This document shows positions 11,361 to 21,456 of a DNA stretch of 38,978 bases, piece after piece; the first letter of the stretch is position 1; the number at the start of each line of letters is the position of its first letter. The DNA comes from Xanthomonas sp. (GTDB lineage: Bacteria; Pseudomonadota; Gammaproteobacteria; Xanthomonadales; Xanthomonadaceae): the NCBI GenBank assembly GCA_018262705.1, contig JADFDQ010000016.1:1-38978 (forward strand). The letters are read 5' to 3'. The notes beneath the pieces were generated by a model. That model saw only the letters and a list, made by a program, of their open reading frames with translations, ran no database searches and was not told the DNA's origin. The position numbers were made by a program, and so were the translations under genes.

Positions 11361-12029
11361 TCAGACCAGATGGCGCATCACCGCCACGTAGTGGCAGAGG
11401 CTGCCGGCCAGCACGAAGCCGTGCCAGATCGCGTGCGCGCCTCGCAGCTGCGGGCGCATGTAGAAGAAGGTGCCCGCCGTATAGGCCAGTCCGCCCGCCA
11501 GCAGCCAGACCAGCGTGGCGGTGTCCAGCGCGTGCAGCATCGGCCCGATCGCCGCCACGATCAGCCAGCCCATTCCCAGGTAGATGAAGGTCGAAAGGCG
11601 CCGGAAGCGGCCGGTGAAGAACAGCTTGAACACCACCCCGGCCAGCGCCAGCGTCCAGACCGTGCCGAACATCCACCAGCCCACGGTTCCGCGCAACCCG
11701 ACCAAGGTAAAGGGCGTGTAGGTGCCGGCGATCAGCAGATAGATCGCACAGTGGTCGAACACCTTCAGCCGTCCCTTGGCGATCGGGTTCGAAATCGCGT
11801 GGTACAGGGTCGAAGCAGTGTAGAGAATCAGCGTCGCCGCGCCGAACACGATCGCCCCGGCCAGCTGCCAACCGTCGCCGTAAATCGCCGTCAGCGTGAC
11901 CAGCACCGCGCCCGCGGCCAACGCCGCCGTCGCACCGAGTCCGTGGGTCAGCGCATTGGCCAGTTCTTCGCCGGCACTCTGGAGGCGGACGAGGGAAGCG
12001 GAGGACACCGGCGTTGTGGTCGCGTACAT
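11361..12029 (-). CDS. Hemolysin III / TrhA family seven-helix membrane protein
   Basis: The 222-residue protein has about seven hydrophobic helices and the family's conserved polar residues in STLYHA and DHCAIYLLIAGTYTPF, with a C-terminal histidine-containing helix (AIWHGFVLAGSLCHY). These resemble the zinc-coordinating histidines of the PAQR/hemolysin-III superfamily. Members such as YqfA/TrhA have been linked to membrane-energetics homeostasis, and the name hemolysin is historical. Start 12029 (MYATTTPV) is chosen because the family region begins soon after and upstream codons look non-coding. The Shine-Dalgarno is weak. No neighbour hints at a specific partner. Confidence 0.88.
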   Translation of the reverse strand: MYATTTPVSSASLVRLQSAGEELANALTHGLGATAALAAGAVLVTLTAIYGDGWQLAGAIVFGAATLILYTASTLYHAISNPIAKGRLKVFDHCAIYLLIAGTYTPFTLVGLRGTVGWWMFGTVWTLALAGVVFKLFFTGRFRRLSTFIYLGMGWLIVAAIGPMLHALDTATLVWLLAGGLAYTAGTFFYMRPQLRGAHAIWHGFVLAGSLCHYVAVMRHLV

Positions 12030-12182
12030 CGGCCCAGCATACCACCGCGTACGGACTCCTTGATGACACGGACTCCTGTCCAGTGAGCATGGCAATCCTC
12101 CGCCGATGTCTCTCATGCCGTCGATCAAGCAGTGGGAGGCCCGGCCCATCCCGGCCATCGCGTCATCCTGTCACGGATTGCA

Positions 12183-12198
12183 TTGATCGCACGATCAA
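12183..12198. promoter_or_regulatory. Perfect short palindrome, possible operator
   Basis: TTGATCG and CGATCAA face each other across 2 nt in the gap between the divergent TrhA-type gene and the small membrane ORF. It could be a dimeric regulator site, but a single occurrence cannot prove it. Confidence 0.25.
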
Positions 12199-12275
12199 GC
12201 TCGCCGAACTTGCCGCGCGCGGCGTCGGCGCCGTCGAGCTTGATTCGAATGCCGAACGTGCTGATAGTCTGCGCC

Positions 12276-12503
12276 ATGGGCACTCAATCCAAATCCATAG
12301 GCAACACCATTGCCGGCAATGTTCTCGTGTGCATTGGCCCGATCCTCGGCACGATGTTCTGGTCGGGTTTCATGCTGGGCCTGATCGCCCCGGAGTCGAT
12401 GGGCTGGCTGGCCAAATGGCTGTTGCTGGGGCCGATCCTGCTGATCGGTGCCGGGCTGGTGATGACGTTGCTGTCCGGTGTGTTCGGTCGGTTGCTGCGC
12501 TGA
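12276..12503 (+). CDS. Small hypothetical two-helix membrane protein
   Basis: I do not recognise this 75-residue protein. After MGTQSKSIGN it has two long hydrophobic segments (about residues 11-36 and 46-68) separated by a short polar turn (PESMGWLAK), ending FGRLLR. This pattern is consistent with an inner-membrane hairpin protein. An in-frame ATG at 12249 would add nine residues (MPNVLIVCA). Neither start has a convincing ribosome site. It is convergent with purA and divergent from the TrhA-type gene. Hydrophobic coding character is clear, but expression is unproven. Confidence 0.55.
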   Translation: MGTQSKSIGNTIAGNVLVCIGPILGTMFWSGFMLGLIAPESMGWLAKWLLLGPILLIGAGLVMTLLSGVFGRLLR

Positions 12504-12549
12504 ATCACGCCTGCCACGCCGCTGTCCATCCACGGCTAGTACACCTCCA

Positions 12550-12593
12550 AGGAAGGGATGAACAACTCCATCTTGGAGTTGTTCGGCCCTTCC

Positions 12594-12594
<1 letters not shown>
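12550..12594 (-). terminator. Long hairpin at the 3' end of purA
   Basis: A nested inverted repeat pairs AGGAAGGG and AACAACTCCA (12550-12570) with TGGAGTTGTT and CCCTTCCT (12574-12594). A 3-nt internal mismatch and a 3-nt loop interrupt it. It abuts the purA stop codon. There is no T run; it may serve both purA and the convergent small membrane gene. Confidence 0.6.
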
Positions 12595-13904
<1,310 letters not shown>

Positions 13905-13949
13905 TCAGCCCCGCGACCCGGGGCGACCCGGCCCTGCGCTCGCGCAAGG

Positions 13950-13976
13950 AAAAAGCCGAGGCGAGCCCCGGCTTTT
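13950..13976 (-). terminator. Rho-independent terminator between the DUF2065 gene and purA
   Basis: On the minus strand AAAAGCCGGGGCTCGCC leads into CGGCTTTTT, a GC-rich stem followed by a T run. It lies 46 nt after the DUF2065 stop and 63 nt before the purA start. It probably ends the hfl transcript. It could also act as a leader attenuator if purA is read from upstream. Confidence 0.75.
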
Positions 13977-14021
13977 GGAAATACTACCGGATATGGACAG
14001 TCATTGCAGTGCTAACTAGGT

Positions 14022-14210
14022 TCATCCACCGCGCACCAGCCACAGCGAAACCAGCCCGAGCGCCATGACGATGGCGCCGAGCGTGCGGACGCGTGCGGTC
14101 GGGAGTTCCAGCATGCGTTCGGCCGCACGTTTCCACGCGCCGGGGGCGATGAACAGGAACAGGCCTTCGAGCACCGCGACCAGGCACAGTGCCGCCAACA
14201 GCTCAGCCAT
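14022..14210 (-). CDS. DUF2065 small inner-membrane protein
   Basis: The 62-residue protein has two hydrophobic helices (about 2-22 and 43-60) flanking a basic segment (KRAAERMLELP), the usual form of DUF2065 proteins found between hflC and purA. It starts 39 nt after hflC and very probably belongs to that operon. Function is unknown; the neighbourhood suggests an accessory to the HflK/HflC membrane complex, which is inference only. Confidence 0.85.
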   Translation of the reverse strand: MAELLAALCLVAVLEGLFLFIAPGAWKRAAERMLELPTARVRTLGAIVMALGLVSLWLVRGG

Positions 14211-14249
14211 TCGCGCCGCTCGGGATTGCGCAGCGCAAAAACCGACGCA

Positions 14250-15116
14250 TCAGCGGTCGGTCTTCATGTACTGCAGGAAGGGATCGTTGCGGTCGAGCAC
14301 GATCACGCTGTCGTGTTTGCCGTCGAAGGCCGCGCGATACGCTTCCAGACTGCGCTGGAAGGCATAGAACGCCGGATCGCGGTTGGCCGCCTCACCGTAG
14401 ATTCGGGTCGCTTCGGCATCGCCTTCGCCGCGCAGCTTCTGGGCGTCGCGTTCGGCTTCAGCGAGGATCACCTGGCGGCTGCTGTCGGCGCTGGCGCGCA
14501 CCTGGTTCGCCTGCTCTTCACCCTCAGCGCGCAGGCGGCTGGCCACCTGCTGGCGCTGCGCGCGCATCCGGTTGTAGACGTCGTCGATGACGCGGCTGTC
14601 GGTCGGAAGATCGATCTGCTTGATGCGCAGGTCGGTGATGCGGATGCCGAGGGTCGACGCACCGCGATTGATGGCGTCGAGTTGGCTGCGGACGATCGCG
14701 GTGCGGTCACCCGAGACCGCCTGCTGCAGCGTGCGCGAGTTGATTTCGTTGCGAAGCGCGTCCTTGATGATCGGCGCAAGCCGATCCACCGCCGCACTCT
14801 CGTCACCGCCGGTGGCGCGATAGAACGCGCGCGCATCCTCGATCTGGCCGACTGCGAAGAAATCCACGCTGACGTCCTTGCGCTCCGAGGTCAGGTAGCG
14901 CTCCGGCTCGGCCGGCAGCACCTGCAGTCGGGTGTCGAAGACCCGCGCGCTTTCCACCAGCGGCCATTTGAAGTGCAGGCCCGGACCAAGATTGACCCGC
15001 GCCACCCGCCCCATGTTCAAAACGATGGCGGTATGACCTTCACTGACCACGAACACCGAACTCAGCAGCAGCACCAGCGCCAGCGCCAGCGTGCCCAGCC
15101 AGATTTGCGGTTTCAT
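14250..15116 (-). CDS. hflC: HflC, SPFH/band-7 modulator of FtsH
   Basis: The 288-residue protein has an N-terminal membrane anchor (about 6-24) and a band-7/SPFH domain with a long charged coiled-coil stretch (RMRAQRQQVASRLRAEGEEQ). HflC and HflK form a large membrane assembly around the protease FtsH and modulate its access to membrane substrates. The ATG at 15116 overlaps the hflK stop as ATGA, indicating translational coupling. The frame continues upstream only as a shadow of hflK. ftsH itself lies about 8 kb away in the same window. Confidence 0.96.
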   Translation of the reverse strand: MKPQIWLGTLALALVLLLSSVFVVSEGHTAIVLNMGRVARVNLGPGLHFKWPLVESARVFDTRLQVLPAEPERYLTSERKDVSVDFFAVGQIEDARAFYRATGGDESAAVDRLAPIIKDALRNEINSRTLQQAVSGDRTAIVRSQLDAINRGASTLGIRITDLRIKQIDLPTDSRVIDDVYNRMRAQRQQVASRLRAEGEEQANQVRASADSSRQVILAEAERDAQKLRGEGDAEATRIYGEAANRDPAFYAFQRSLEAYRAAFDGKHDSVIVLDRNDPFLQYMKTDR

Positions 15117-16225
15117 CGCACCACCTCCTCGCGCGCCGTGGTCGGACGGCCGCTGCGCCCAGGTCGCGTCGAATTCGCATCCGGGGCTTCGGCCCGCACC
15201 GGTGGCGAGACCAGCTCCGGCAGCAGCGGCGGAGTCGGCGTGGACGACGTCCCAGCAGCGCCCTGCATCGGCACATAGATCAGCTGGCGACCGTCGCCAC
15301 CCACAATCGTCGGGTTCTGCGAAAACACTTCTTGCAGGGTCTCCAGCCACAGCCGTTTGCGGGTGACGTCGGGTGCGTTGCGGTACTGTTCGACCAGCAA
15401 GGTGAAGCGTTCGGCATCACCGGTGGCGCGCGCAATCATGGCGGTCTTGTAGCCTTCGGCCACGGTGCGCACCCGCGACGCTTGGCCGCGCGCCTCGGGC
15501 ACGACCTTGGCGGCGTAGGCGCGGGCCTCGGAAATCAAACGCTGCTGGTCTTGCTGCGCGCTGTTGACGTCATCGAAGGCCGGCTTCACCTGCTGCGGCG
15601 GACGTGCGTCGGGCAGATTGAATTCGGTCACGATCAGGCCGGTGCGGTACGCGTCCAGCGATTTCTGCAGCTGCTCACGCGCCATCACCGCCAGTTGCTC
15701 GCGCGCGCCCAGCACGGTGTCGAGGTCGGAACGTCCGACCTGCTCGCGCACCGTGCTCAGGGTGGCCTGCTGCAGGACTTCATCGCCGTTGCGGGTGCCG
15801 AACCGGTACAACACGGCGTCGGAGACCTTGTACTGCACGTTGACGGCGACTTCGACGATGTTCTCGTCGCGGGTCAGTACCGGCACCCGGTCGGAATAGT
15901 TCTTGATCTCGGTGGCATTGATCTTGATGACATGTTCGATCGGCCACGGCAGCTTGAAGTTCAGGCCCGGCTGCATCACCCGCGACAGTTGTCCGAAGCG
16001 CAGCACCACGCCGCGCTGTTGCTCGGTCACCAGCACCACGCTGGTGAAGACCAGCCATAGCGCCAGCACCAGCGCAGCCCAGTGCAGCGGGTTGAATCCG
16101 CCCAGATCGGGCAGCCGTCCGCCCAGCCGGCCCCACAGGCCGCCGCCGCTGCCCGCGCCACCCGGTCGATTCCAGGCCATCCAGGCCTTCCATGGCCCGC
16201 GCGGGCCGCTGTTTTGCATGGTCAT
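15113..16225 (-). CDS. hflK: HflK, SPFH/band-7 modulator of FtsH
   Basis: The 370-residue partner of HflC has a Gly/Pro-rich cytoplasmic N-terminus, one transmembrane helix (about 47-68), the band-7 domain (RFGQL...PGLNFKLPWPIE) and a Pro-rich C-terminal tail. The start at 16225 overlaps the hflX stop as ATGA, while an ATG two codons later is also possible. The hflX-hflK-hflC chain with ATGA junctions on both sides points to one tightly coupled operon. Confidence 0.96.
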   Translation of the reverse strand: MTMQNSGPRGPWKAWMAWNRPGGAGSGGGLWGRLGGRLPDLGGFNPLHWAALVLALWLVFTSVVLVTEQQRGVVLRFGQLSRVMQPGLNFKLPWPIEHVIKINATEIKNYSDRVPVLTRDENIVEVAVNVQYKVSDAVLYRFGTRNGDEVLQQATLSTVREQVGRSDLDTVLGAREQLAVMAREQLQKSLDAYRTGLIVTEFNLPDARPPQQVKPAFDDVNSAQQDQQRLISEARAYAAKVVPEARGQASRVRTVAEGYKTAMIARATGDAERFTLLVEQYRNAPDVTRKRLWLETLQEVFSQNPTIVGGDGRQLIYVPMQGAAGTSSTPTPPLLPELVSPPVRAEAPDANSTRPGRSGRPTTAREEVVR

Positions 16226-17568
16226 GGCGTCAATTCTACGGGAAGGGGCGGACTTTCGGAGGGCAACAATGCGCGCAGCGGCTGGCCATCGGCCTGCGCC
16301 GCCAAGCGTTTGGCATCGTCCACGGACAAATCAAGCTGCAAACGCCAGCCGTCGTCCACGTGGGTCTCGGCGCGCACCGCGCCCAGCGCGTGCAACCGCG
16401 CGCGCAGGCTGGCGGATGTTCCAGGCAACACCAGATCGGCGACGATCCGTCGCAGTCCCAGCCGCGTGCCAATCGCCTCGCGCAGCAGGTCCAGCCCCAA
16501 CCGTTCGCGCGCCGACAGCCAGACCGCCGCCGGCGCGTGTTCGCGCTGGTCGATGCGCGGAAGTGCGCCCTCGATCCGGTCGATCTTGTTGAACACCAGC
16601 AATTGCGGAATGTCGCCCGCGCCGATTTCGTGCAGCACGGCATCGACCTGCGCCATGCGCTCGTCGCGCAGAGGATCGTCGGCATCCACCACGTGCAGCA
16701 GCAGATCGGCTTCGCGCACCTCGCCGAGGGTGGAGCGAAACGCCGCCACCAGTTCGTGCGGCAAATCGCGGACGAAGCCGACGGTATCGGCCAGCATCAC
16801 GTTGCCATCACCCGCCTCCGCAGCTGACGACAGACTGATCCGGCGCACGGTTGGATCGAGGGTGGCGAACAGTTGATCGGCGGCGTAAGCCTCGGCGCCG
16901 GTCAGCGCGTTGAACAGGGTCGATTTGCCGGCATTGGTGTAGCCGACCAGCGCCAGCCGCGGCAGCTCGCTGCGCACCCGCGCGCGACGCATCTGGGTGC
17001 GCTGCACCTCGACTTTCTCCAAGCGTTTTTGCAGGATCTCGACGCGCTTTTGCAGCAGGCGGCGGTCGGTTTCGAGCTGGGTTTCGCCGGGCCCGCGCAG
17101 GCCGATTGAGCCGCCGCGCTGGCGTTCGAGATGGGTCCAGCCGCGCACCAGACGCGTGGCCATGTGCCGCAGCTGTGCCAATTCGACCTGCAGCTTGCCT
17201 TCGAAACTCCGGGCGCGCTGGGCGAAAATGTCGAGGATCAATCCGGTGCGATCGACCACGCGCCGTTCCAGCGCTTTTTCCAGGTTGCGCTCCTGCAGCG
17301 GCGTCAATGCATGATTGATCAGCACCAGATCGGCGCCGCTGGCCTCGCAAACGGCTTTGACTTCGTCGAGCTTGCCGGTTCCGATCAGGATCGATGGGCT
17401 GGGCCGGTCGATCCGCGCCGGAACGCTGGCGACCACGCGCGCACCGGCCGAGCGCGCCAGTTCAGCGAACTCTTCCAGCACATCGGGCGCAGTCGGGCCC
17501 CCGGCATGGGGCTGGATCAGCAGTGCGTTTTCACCGCCGCGCGAGCGTTCGAAAAATTGTGTCGACAT
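16222..17568 (-). CDS. hflX: Ribosome-associated GTPase HflX
   Basis: The 448-residue protein has the HflX N-terminal domain (IGTGKLDEVK, GPGETQLETDRRLL) followed by an Obg-type G domain with P-loop GYTNAGKST (209-217), switch II DTVGFVRDLPHELVAAF and NKID. HflX is known to split stalled ribosomes under stress. It follows hfq by 56 nt, the classical hfq-hflX order. The Shine-Dalgarno is weak. Confidence 0.96.
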   Translation of the reverse strand: MSTQFFERSRGGENALLIQPHAGGPTAPDVLEEFAELARSAGARVVASVPARIDRPSPSILIGTGKLDEVKAVCEASGADLVLINHALTPLQERNLEKALERRVVDRTGLILDIFAQRARSFEGKLQVELAQLRHMATRLVRGWTHLERQRGGSIGLRGPGETQLETDRRLLQKRVEILQKRLEKVEVQRTQMRRARVRSELPRLALVGYTNAGKSTLFNALTGAEAYAADQLFATLDPTVRRISLSSAAEAGDGNVMLADTVGFVRDLPHELVAAFRSTLGEVREADLLLHVVDADDPLRDERMAQVDAVLHEIGAGDIPQLLVFNKIDRIEGALPRIDQREHAPAAVWLSARERLGLDLLREAIGTRLGLRRIVADLVLPGTSASLRARLHALGAVRAETHVDDGWRLQLDLSVDDAKRLAAQADGQPLRALLPSESPPLPVELTP

Positions 17569-17624
17569 TACTCAGGCAAATGCGGGCGCGAGGTTGCAAT
17601 TGCAAGCCCCCAAGCGATTCCCGC

Positions 17625-17918
17625 TCAGGCCGGTTCGCCCGCAGCGCTCTCGTCAGGCTCAGCGCTGTCCTGCGCCATGCCGGCAATGCGCACGTTGCGC
17701 GCCGGCACCACGGTCGAAATCGCGTGCTTGTAGATCATCTGGCTGACGGTGCTGCGCAGCAGAACCACGAACTGGTCGAAGGATTCGATCGTGCCCTGCA
17801 GCTTGATGCCGTTGACGAGAAAGATCGACACCGGAACGCGCTCGCGGCGCAGCGCGTTCAAAAACGGATCCTGCAAGGATTGCGGTTTGGGCGAAGGCGC
17901 CCCATTGCTGGCGTGCAT
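17625..17918 (-). CDS. hfq: RNA chaperone Hfq
   Basis: The 97-residue protein contains the full Sm fold: [32 protein letters not shown] and [10 protein letters not shown]. Hfq hexamers pair small RNAs with mRNAs. Rim arginines (R24, R25, R27) and proximal-face K64-H65 are present. Relative to E. coli it has an N-terminal extension of about eight residues ([12 protein letters not shown]) and the distal-face tyrosine equivalent to Tyr25 is Phe33. The C-terminal tail is short and acidic. It sits between miaA (63 nt upstream) and hflX, as in many proteobacteria. Confidence 0.97.
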   Translation of the reverse strand: MHASNGAPSPKPQSLQDPFLNALRRERVPVSIFLVNGIKLQGTIESFDQFVVLLRSTVSQMIYKHAISTVVPARNVRIAGMAQDSAEPDESAAGEPA

Positions 17919-17981
17919 CGAATTGTTCTTGTTGTGAGAGGATCCCGTCGCATCCCCTGCGTACGACGAGGAATGCCGATG

Positions 17982-19010
17982 TTAGCGCATGGGCCGCGGC
18001 TTGGGAGAAGACAGGAACGCATCGACCTCGGCATCGATCTGCGCTCGCTGGCTCTGCGGATCGAACCATTGCACGTTTTGCAGGCCGCGCAGCCAGGTGA
18101 ACTGGCGCTTGGCCAGCTGCCGGGTTGCGGCGATGGCGTGCTCGCGGAAATGCTTTTCCCTCTCCCCGCAAGCGGGAAGAGGGTGGCCGAAGCCCGGGTG
18201 AGGGGCCGCTTCCATCGCATCGAGAAACTCCCACGCCTGCCGATAGCCGACCGCGCGCAGCGCCGGCAGCTCCAGCGGCGCCGGCTGCGCGGCCAACTCC
18301 GGCAGCGCGCGCAGCCCGCGCACTTCATCGAGAAAGCCGGCGTCCAGCATGGCGTCGAAGCGCGCCTCGATGCGCGCATGCAAGTCGGCGCGCTGCGCTG
18401 GCGCAAGGACAAGCGTGAGCACGTCGAGCCACGGATCGGCATTGCGCCGTTCGCGCTGCCATGCGCTGATCGGTTTGCCGCTGAGCCGGTACACCTCCAG
18501 CGCGCGCTGGATGCGCTGGGCGTCGCTGGCATGGATCCGCGCCGCAGCCTGCGGATCGACCTGCGCAAGTTCGCCATGCAGCGCCGCCCAGCCGCGCATT
18601 GCCGCCTCTGCGGCCAGCTGCGCGCGCAGCTGCGGAACTGCCGCAGGCATCGCGGACAGGCCCTCCAGCAGCGCGCGGAAATACAGCCCGGTACCGCCGG
18701 CAAGAATCGGCAGCCTGCCGCGCGCTGCAATCGCGTCGATCACGGCACGGGCATCGGTCGCGAACTCTGCCGCAGAATAGGCCTGCCACGGCGCGCGCAG
18801 ATCGAGCATGTGGTGCGGGACGCGCGCACGTTCGGCCGGCGTCGGTTTGGCCGAACCGATGTCGAGCCGCTTGTAGACCAACGCCGAATCGACGCTGACG
18901 ATTTCGCCGTCCAGCCGCTGCGCCAATTCCAGCGCGCAGGCGCTCTTGCCCGACGCGGTCGGACCCATCAGCGCTATGGCGCGCAAACGCACGTCGCCGG
19001 CCTTGACCAT
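17982..19010 (-). CDS. miaA: tRNA dimethylallyltransferase, with a repeat-derived internal insertion
   Basis: The 342-residue enzyme adds a dimethylallyl group to A37 of UNN-reading tRNAs. P-loop GPTASGKS, the SVDSALVYK motif and the C-terminal [13 protein letters not shown] signature are present. Near residues 269-288 a segment ([19 protein letters not shown]) interrupts the normally short link between the [13 protein letters not shown] helix and ATRQLAKRQ. Its DNA (18152-18206) is a palindromic dispersed repeat inserted in frame. The start at 19010 overlaps the putP stop by one base (TGATG), so translation is probably coupled. Confidence 0.94.
   Translation of the reverse strand: MVKAGDVRLRAIALMGPTASGKSACALELAQRLDGEIVSVDSALVYKRLDIGSAKPTPAERARVPHHMLDLRAPWQAYSAAEFATDARAVIDAIAARGRLPILAGGTGLYFRALLEGLSAMPAAVPQLRAQLAAEAAMRGWAALHGELAQVDPQAAARIHASDAQRIQRALEVYRLSGKPISAWQRERRNADPWLDVLTLVLAPAQRADLHARIEARFDAMLDAGFLDEVRGLRALPELAAQPAPLELPALRAVGYRQAWEFLDAMEAAPHPGFGHPLPACGEREKHFREHAIAATRQLAKRQFTWLRGLQNVQWFDPQSQRAQIDAEVDAFLSSPKPRPMR
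18152..18206. repeat. Palindromic dispersed repeat inserted in frame within miaA
   Basis: The plus strand reads CCCTCTCCCCGC-AA-GCGGGAAGAGGG (18158-18183), an imperfect 12-bp hairpin, then a GGTGGCCGAAGCCCGGGTGA segment and GGGG. This CCCTCTCCCC...GAGAGGG...GGGTGAGGGG form is a familiar dispersed intergenic palindrome in proteobacterial genomes. Here it is translated as Pro/Gly/Arg-rich sequence without breaking the miaA frame. Confidence 0.7.
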
Positions 19011-20512
19011 CAATAGCCGGATTCGCGCAACTGGGTGTGCACGCGAAGATGGCGCGTCTGCACGTCCTGCGACGGCACTGGCGACAGAAAACTGCCGATG
19101 ACAATCGCCGCGCTCGCCGCGGCAAAGCCCGGAATCATCTCGTAGATCCCGATCTGGTAGATGTCCACCGCCACCAGCTTCCAAGCGATCACGGTGGCGG
19201 CACCGACGAGCATTCCTGCCAAGGCTCCGGCGCGTGTCATCCGACTCCAGAACAACGAGAACAGCACCACCGGACCGAACGCCGAACCAAAGCCGGCCCA
19301 CGCGTAGCTGACCAGCCCCAGCACGCGGCTGTCGGGATCGCGGGCAATGAAAATCGCCAGCAGCGCCACTGCCAGCACCATCAATCGGCCGATCCAGACC
19401 AGCTCTTTTTCGCCGGCATGCTTGCGCACGAAACCGTGGTAGAGGTCTTCGGTCAGCGCGCTCGAACACACCAGCAGCTGGCAGCTGAGCGTGCTCATGA
19501 TCGCCGCCAGAATCGCCGACAGCAGCACGCCCGCAATCCACGGATTGAACAGCGCTTGAGTCAGCACGATGAACACCCGCTCCGGGTTCTCGCCCAGCAC
19601 GGCAGCCGACTGTGGGTGCGCCGCTGCCCAGGGAATACCCGCCAGCCCGACGGCGATTGCGCCAAACAGGCACAGCACCATCCAGCTCATGCCGATCTTG
19701 CGCGCTTCGGGGATGACCTCAAGGGAATCGGCAGCCATGAAGCGCGCCAGGATATGCGGCTGTCCGAAATAGCCCAGTCCCCAGGCCAGCACCGAAACGA
19801 TGGCCAAAACGCCGCCACTGCCCACCAACGACAGCCGCAGCGGGTCCACCGCGCCGATCCCGCGCAGCGTCTCCTGCGGTCCGCCGAGGCTGAGTATCAC
19901 GATGATGGGCGTCAGCAGCAGCGCGAACAGCATCAAGGTGGCCTGCACGGTGTCGGTCCAGCTCACCGCAAGAAACCCGCCGACCAGCGTGTAGAGAATG
20001 GTCGCCGCCGCACCCCACCACAGCGCCTGCGCGTAGGGCAGCCCGAACACGCTCTCGAACAGGCGCGCGCCCGCAACAATCCCGCTGGCGCAATACACCG
20101 CGAAGAACACCAGAATCACCAGCGCCGACACCACCCGCAGCAGGTGGCCATCGGCGGCGAAGCGCGTGGTGAAATAGTCCGGCAAGGTCAGCGCATCGTC
20201 GGTCAGTTCGGTATAGACGCGCAGCGGACCGGCCACGAAGCGCCAGTTGAGCCAGGCGCCGACGATCAGCCCTAACGCGATCCACGCTTCCGACACGCCC
20301 GTCAGATACAGCGCGCCGGGCAGGCCGAGCAGTAGCCAGCCGCTCATGTCCGAGGCACCAGCCGACATCGCGGTGACGTAGCCGCCGAGCGAACGCCCGC
20401 CGAGGATGTAGTCGTCGAGGTTTTGGGTCGACCGCCACGCGGCCAAACCAATCCCGACCATCAGCAGCAGGTACAGCCCGAATGTGATCAACAGCGGCGT
20501 ACTGGCGGTCAT
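19010..20512 (-). CDS. putP: Sodium/proline symporter PutP
   Basis: The 500-residue solute:sodium symporter has about 13 hydrophobic helices with the family signatures [32 protein letters not shown] and the later [20 protein letters not shown]. It imports proline with Na+ across the inner membrane. Close paralogues move other substrates, so proline is the best but not the only possibility. Its stop overlaps miaA. folP ends 46 nt upstream, so it may be read from the ftsH-folP side. Confidence 0.9.
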   Translation of the reverse strand: MTASTPLLITFGLYLLLMVGIGLAAWRSTQNLDDYILGGRSLGGYVTAMSAGASDMSGWLLLGLPGALYLTGVSEAWIALGLIVGAWLNWRFVAGPLRVYTELTDDALTLPDYFTTRFAADGHLLRVVSALVILVFFAVYCASGIVAGARLFESVFGLPYAQALWWGAAATILYTLVGGFLAVSWTDTVQATLMLFALLLTPIIVILSLGGPQETLRGIGAVDPLRLSLVGSGGVLAIVSVLAWGLGYFGQPHILARFMAADSLEVIPEARKIGMSWMVLCLFGAIAVGLAGIPWAAAHPQSAAVLGENPERVFIVLTQALFNPWIAGVLLSAILAAIMSTLSCQLLVCSSALTEDLYHGFVRKHAGEKELVWIGRLMVLAVALLAIFIARDPDSRVLGLVSYAWAGFGSAFGPVVLFSLFWSRMTRAGALAGMLVGAATVIAWKLVAVDIYQIGIYEMIPGFAAASAAIVIGSFLSPVPSQDVQTRHLRVHTQLRESGY

Positions 20513-20558
20513 GGTGGCCTCCGTGGAAACCGTTGCACTTTACCGCAGCCTTCGCGCC

Positions 20559-21452
20559 TCATTCCGGCCAGACGATCTCGGGTTTGCCGGCGATCTTGCG
20601 CGGCGGCGGAATCGCCGCCACCGCATTCCAGACCTTGAGCGCATCGACGGTCGCGGCAACGTCGTGCGTGCGCAGCAGCATGGCGCCGTTCTGCGCGGCA
20701 ATCACATGCGCGGCCACGGAACCGGCAACGCGCTGTTGCGGATCCTCGCGCCCGGTCAGCTCGCCGATGCTGCGCTTGCGCGACAACCCCGCCAGCACCG
20801 GCACGCCCAGTTCGGTGAATCGGCGCAGTTGCGCCAGCAGCTGCAGATTGTGCGCGGTGGTCTTGCCGAAGCCGAAACCGGGATCGACCACGATCTTCTT
20901 GCGGTCGATACCCGCCATCTCGGCGGCAAAGATGCGCTCGGCGAGAAAGCGATGCACCTGCCCCACCACGTCGTCATAGCGCGGATCGGCCTGCATCGAA
21001 CGCGGCTCGCCCAGCATATGCATCAGCACCACCGGCACGCCGAGCCCTGCAACCATATCCAGCGCGCCTTCGCGGCGCAGCGCATAGACATCGTTGATCA
21101 TGCCGGCTCCAACCGCGACCGCGGCGCGCATCACCTCCGGCTTGCTGGTGTCGATGCTGATCGGCAGCACGGTCGCTTTCGCCAGCCGTTCGATGACCGG
21201 AAGCACGCGACGCAGCTCTTCTTCCACGGGGACATCGGCGGCACCGGGTCGGGTGGACTCGCCGCCGATATCGAGCGCATCGGCGCCCTCTTCAGCCAAT
21301 TGCAAACCGCGCGCGACCGCTGCCTCGACGTCGTCGCGCAAACCGTCGCCGGAAAAGGAGTCCGGCGTGACGTTGACGATCCCGAGCACGCGCGGGCGGT
21401 CGAGGCGCAGGCTGCGGCCGTTGCAATCCAGATGCGGGCTGGTGTCGAACAT
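20559..21452 (-). CDS. folP: Dihydropteroate synthase
   Basis: The 297-residue TIM-barrel enzyme condenses p-aminobenzoate with dihydropterin pyrophosphate in folate synthesis and is the sulfonamide target. Motifs NVTPDSFSGDG, DIGGESTRPGA, INDVYALR, DPGFGFGKT and GLSRKRSIG are intact. Start 21452 has AAGGAA just upstream, inside the last codons of the preceding gene. Only 4 nt separate the two genes, implying co-translation. folP normally follows ftsH directly; here a TPR gene sits between them. Confidence 0.96.
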   Translation of the reverse strand: MFDTSPHLDCNGRSLRLDRPRVLGIVNVTPDSFSGDGLRDDVEAAVARGLQLAEEGADALDIGGESTRPGAADVPVEEELRRVLPVIERLAKATVLPISIDTSKPEVMRAAVAVGAGMINDVYALRREGALDMVAGLGVPVVLMHMLGEPRSMQADPRYDDVVGQVHRFLAERIFAAEMAGIDRKKIVVDPGFGFGKTTAHNLQLLAQLRRFTELGVPVLAGLSRKRSIGELTGREDPQQRVAGSVAAHVIAAQNGAMLLRTHDVAATVDALKVWNAVAAIPPPRKIAGKPEIVWPE

Positions 21453-21456
21453 GGGT

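Noticed and set aside
9617-11587. A 656-codon plus-strand frame opposite the M1 aminopeptidase gene
   Set aside because: No recognisable protein features; opposite a gene with an intact zinc site.
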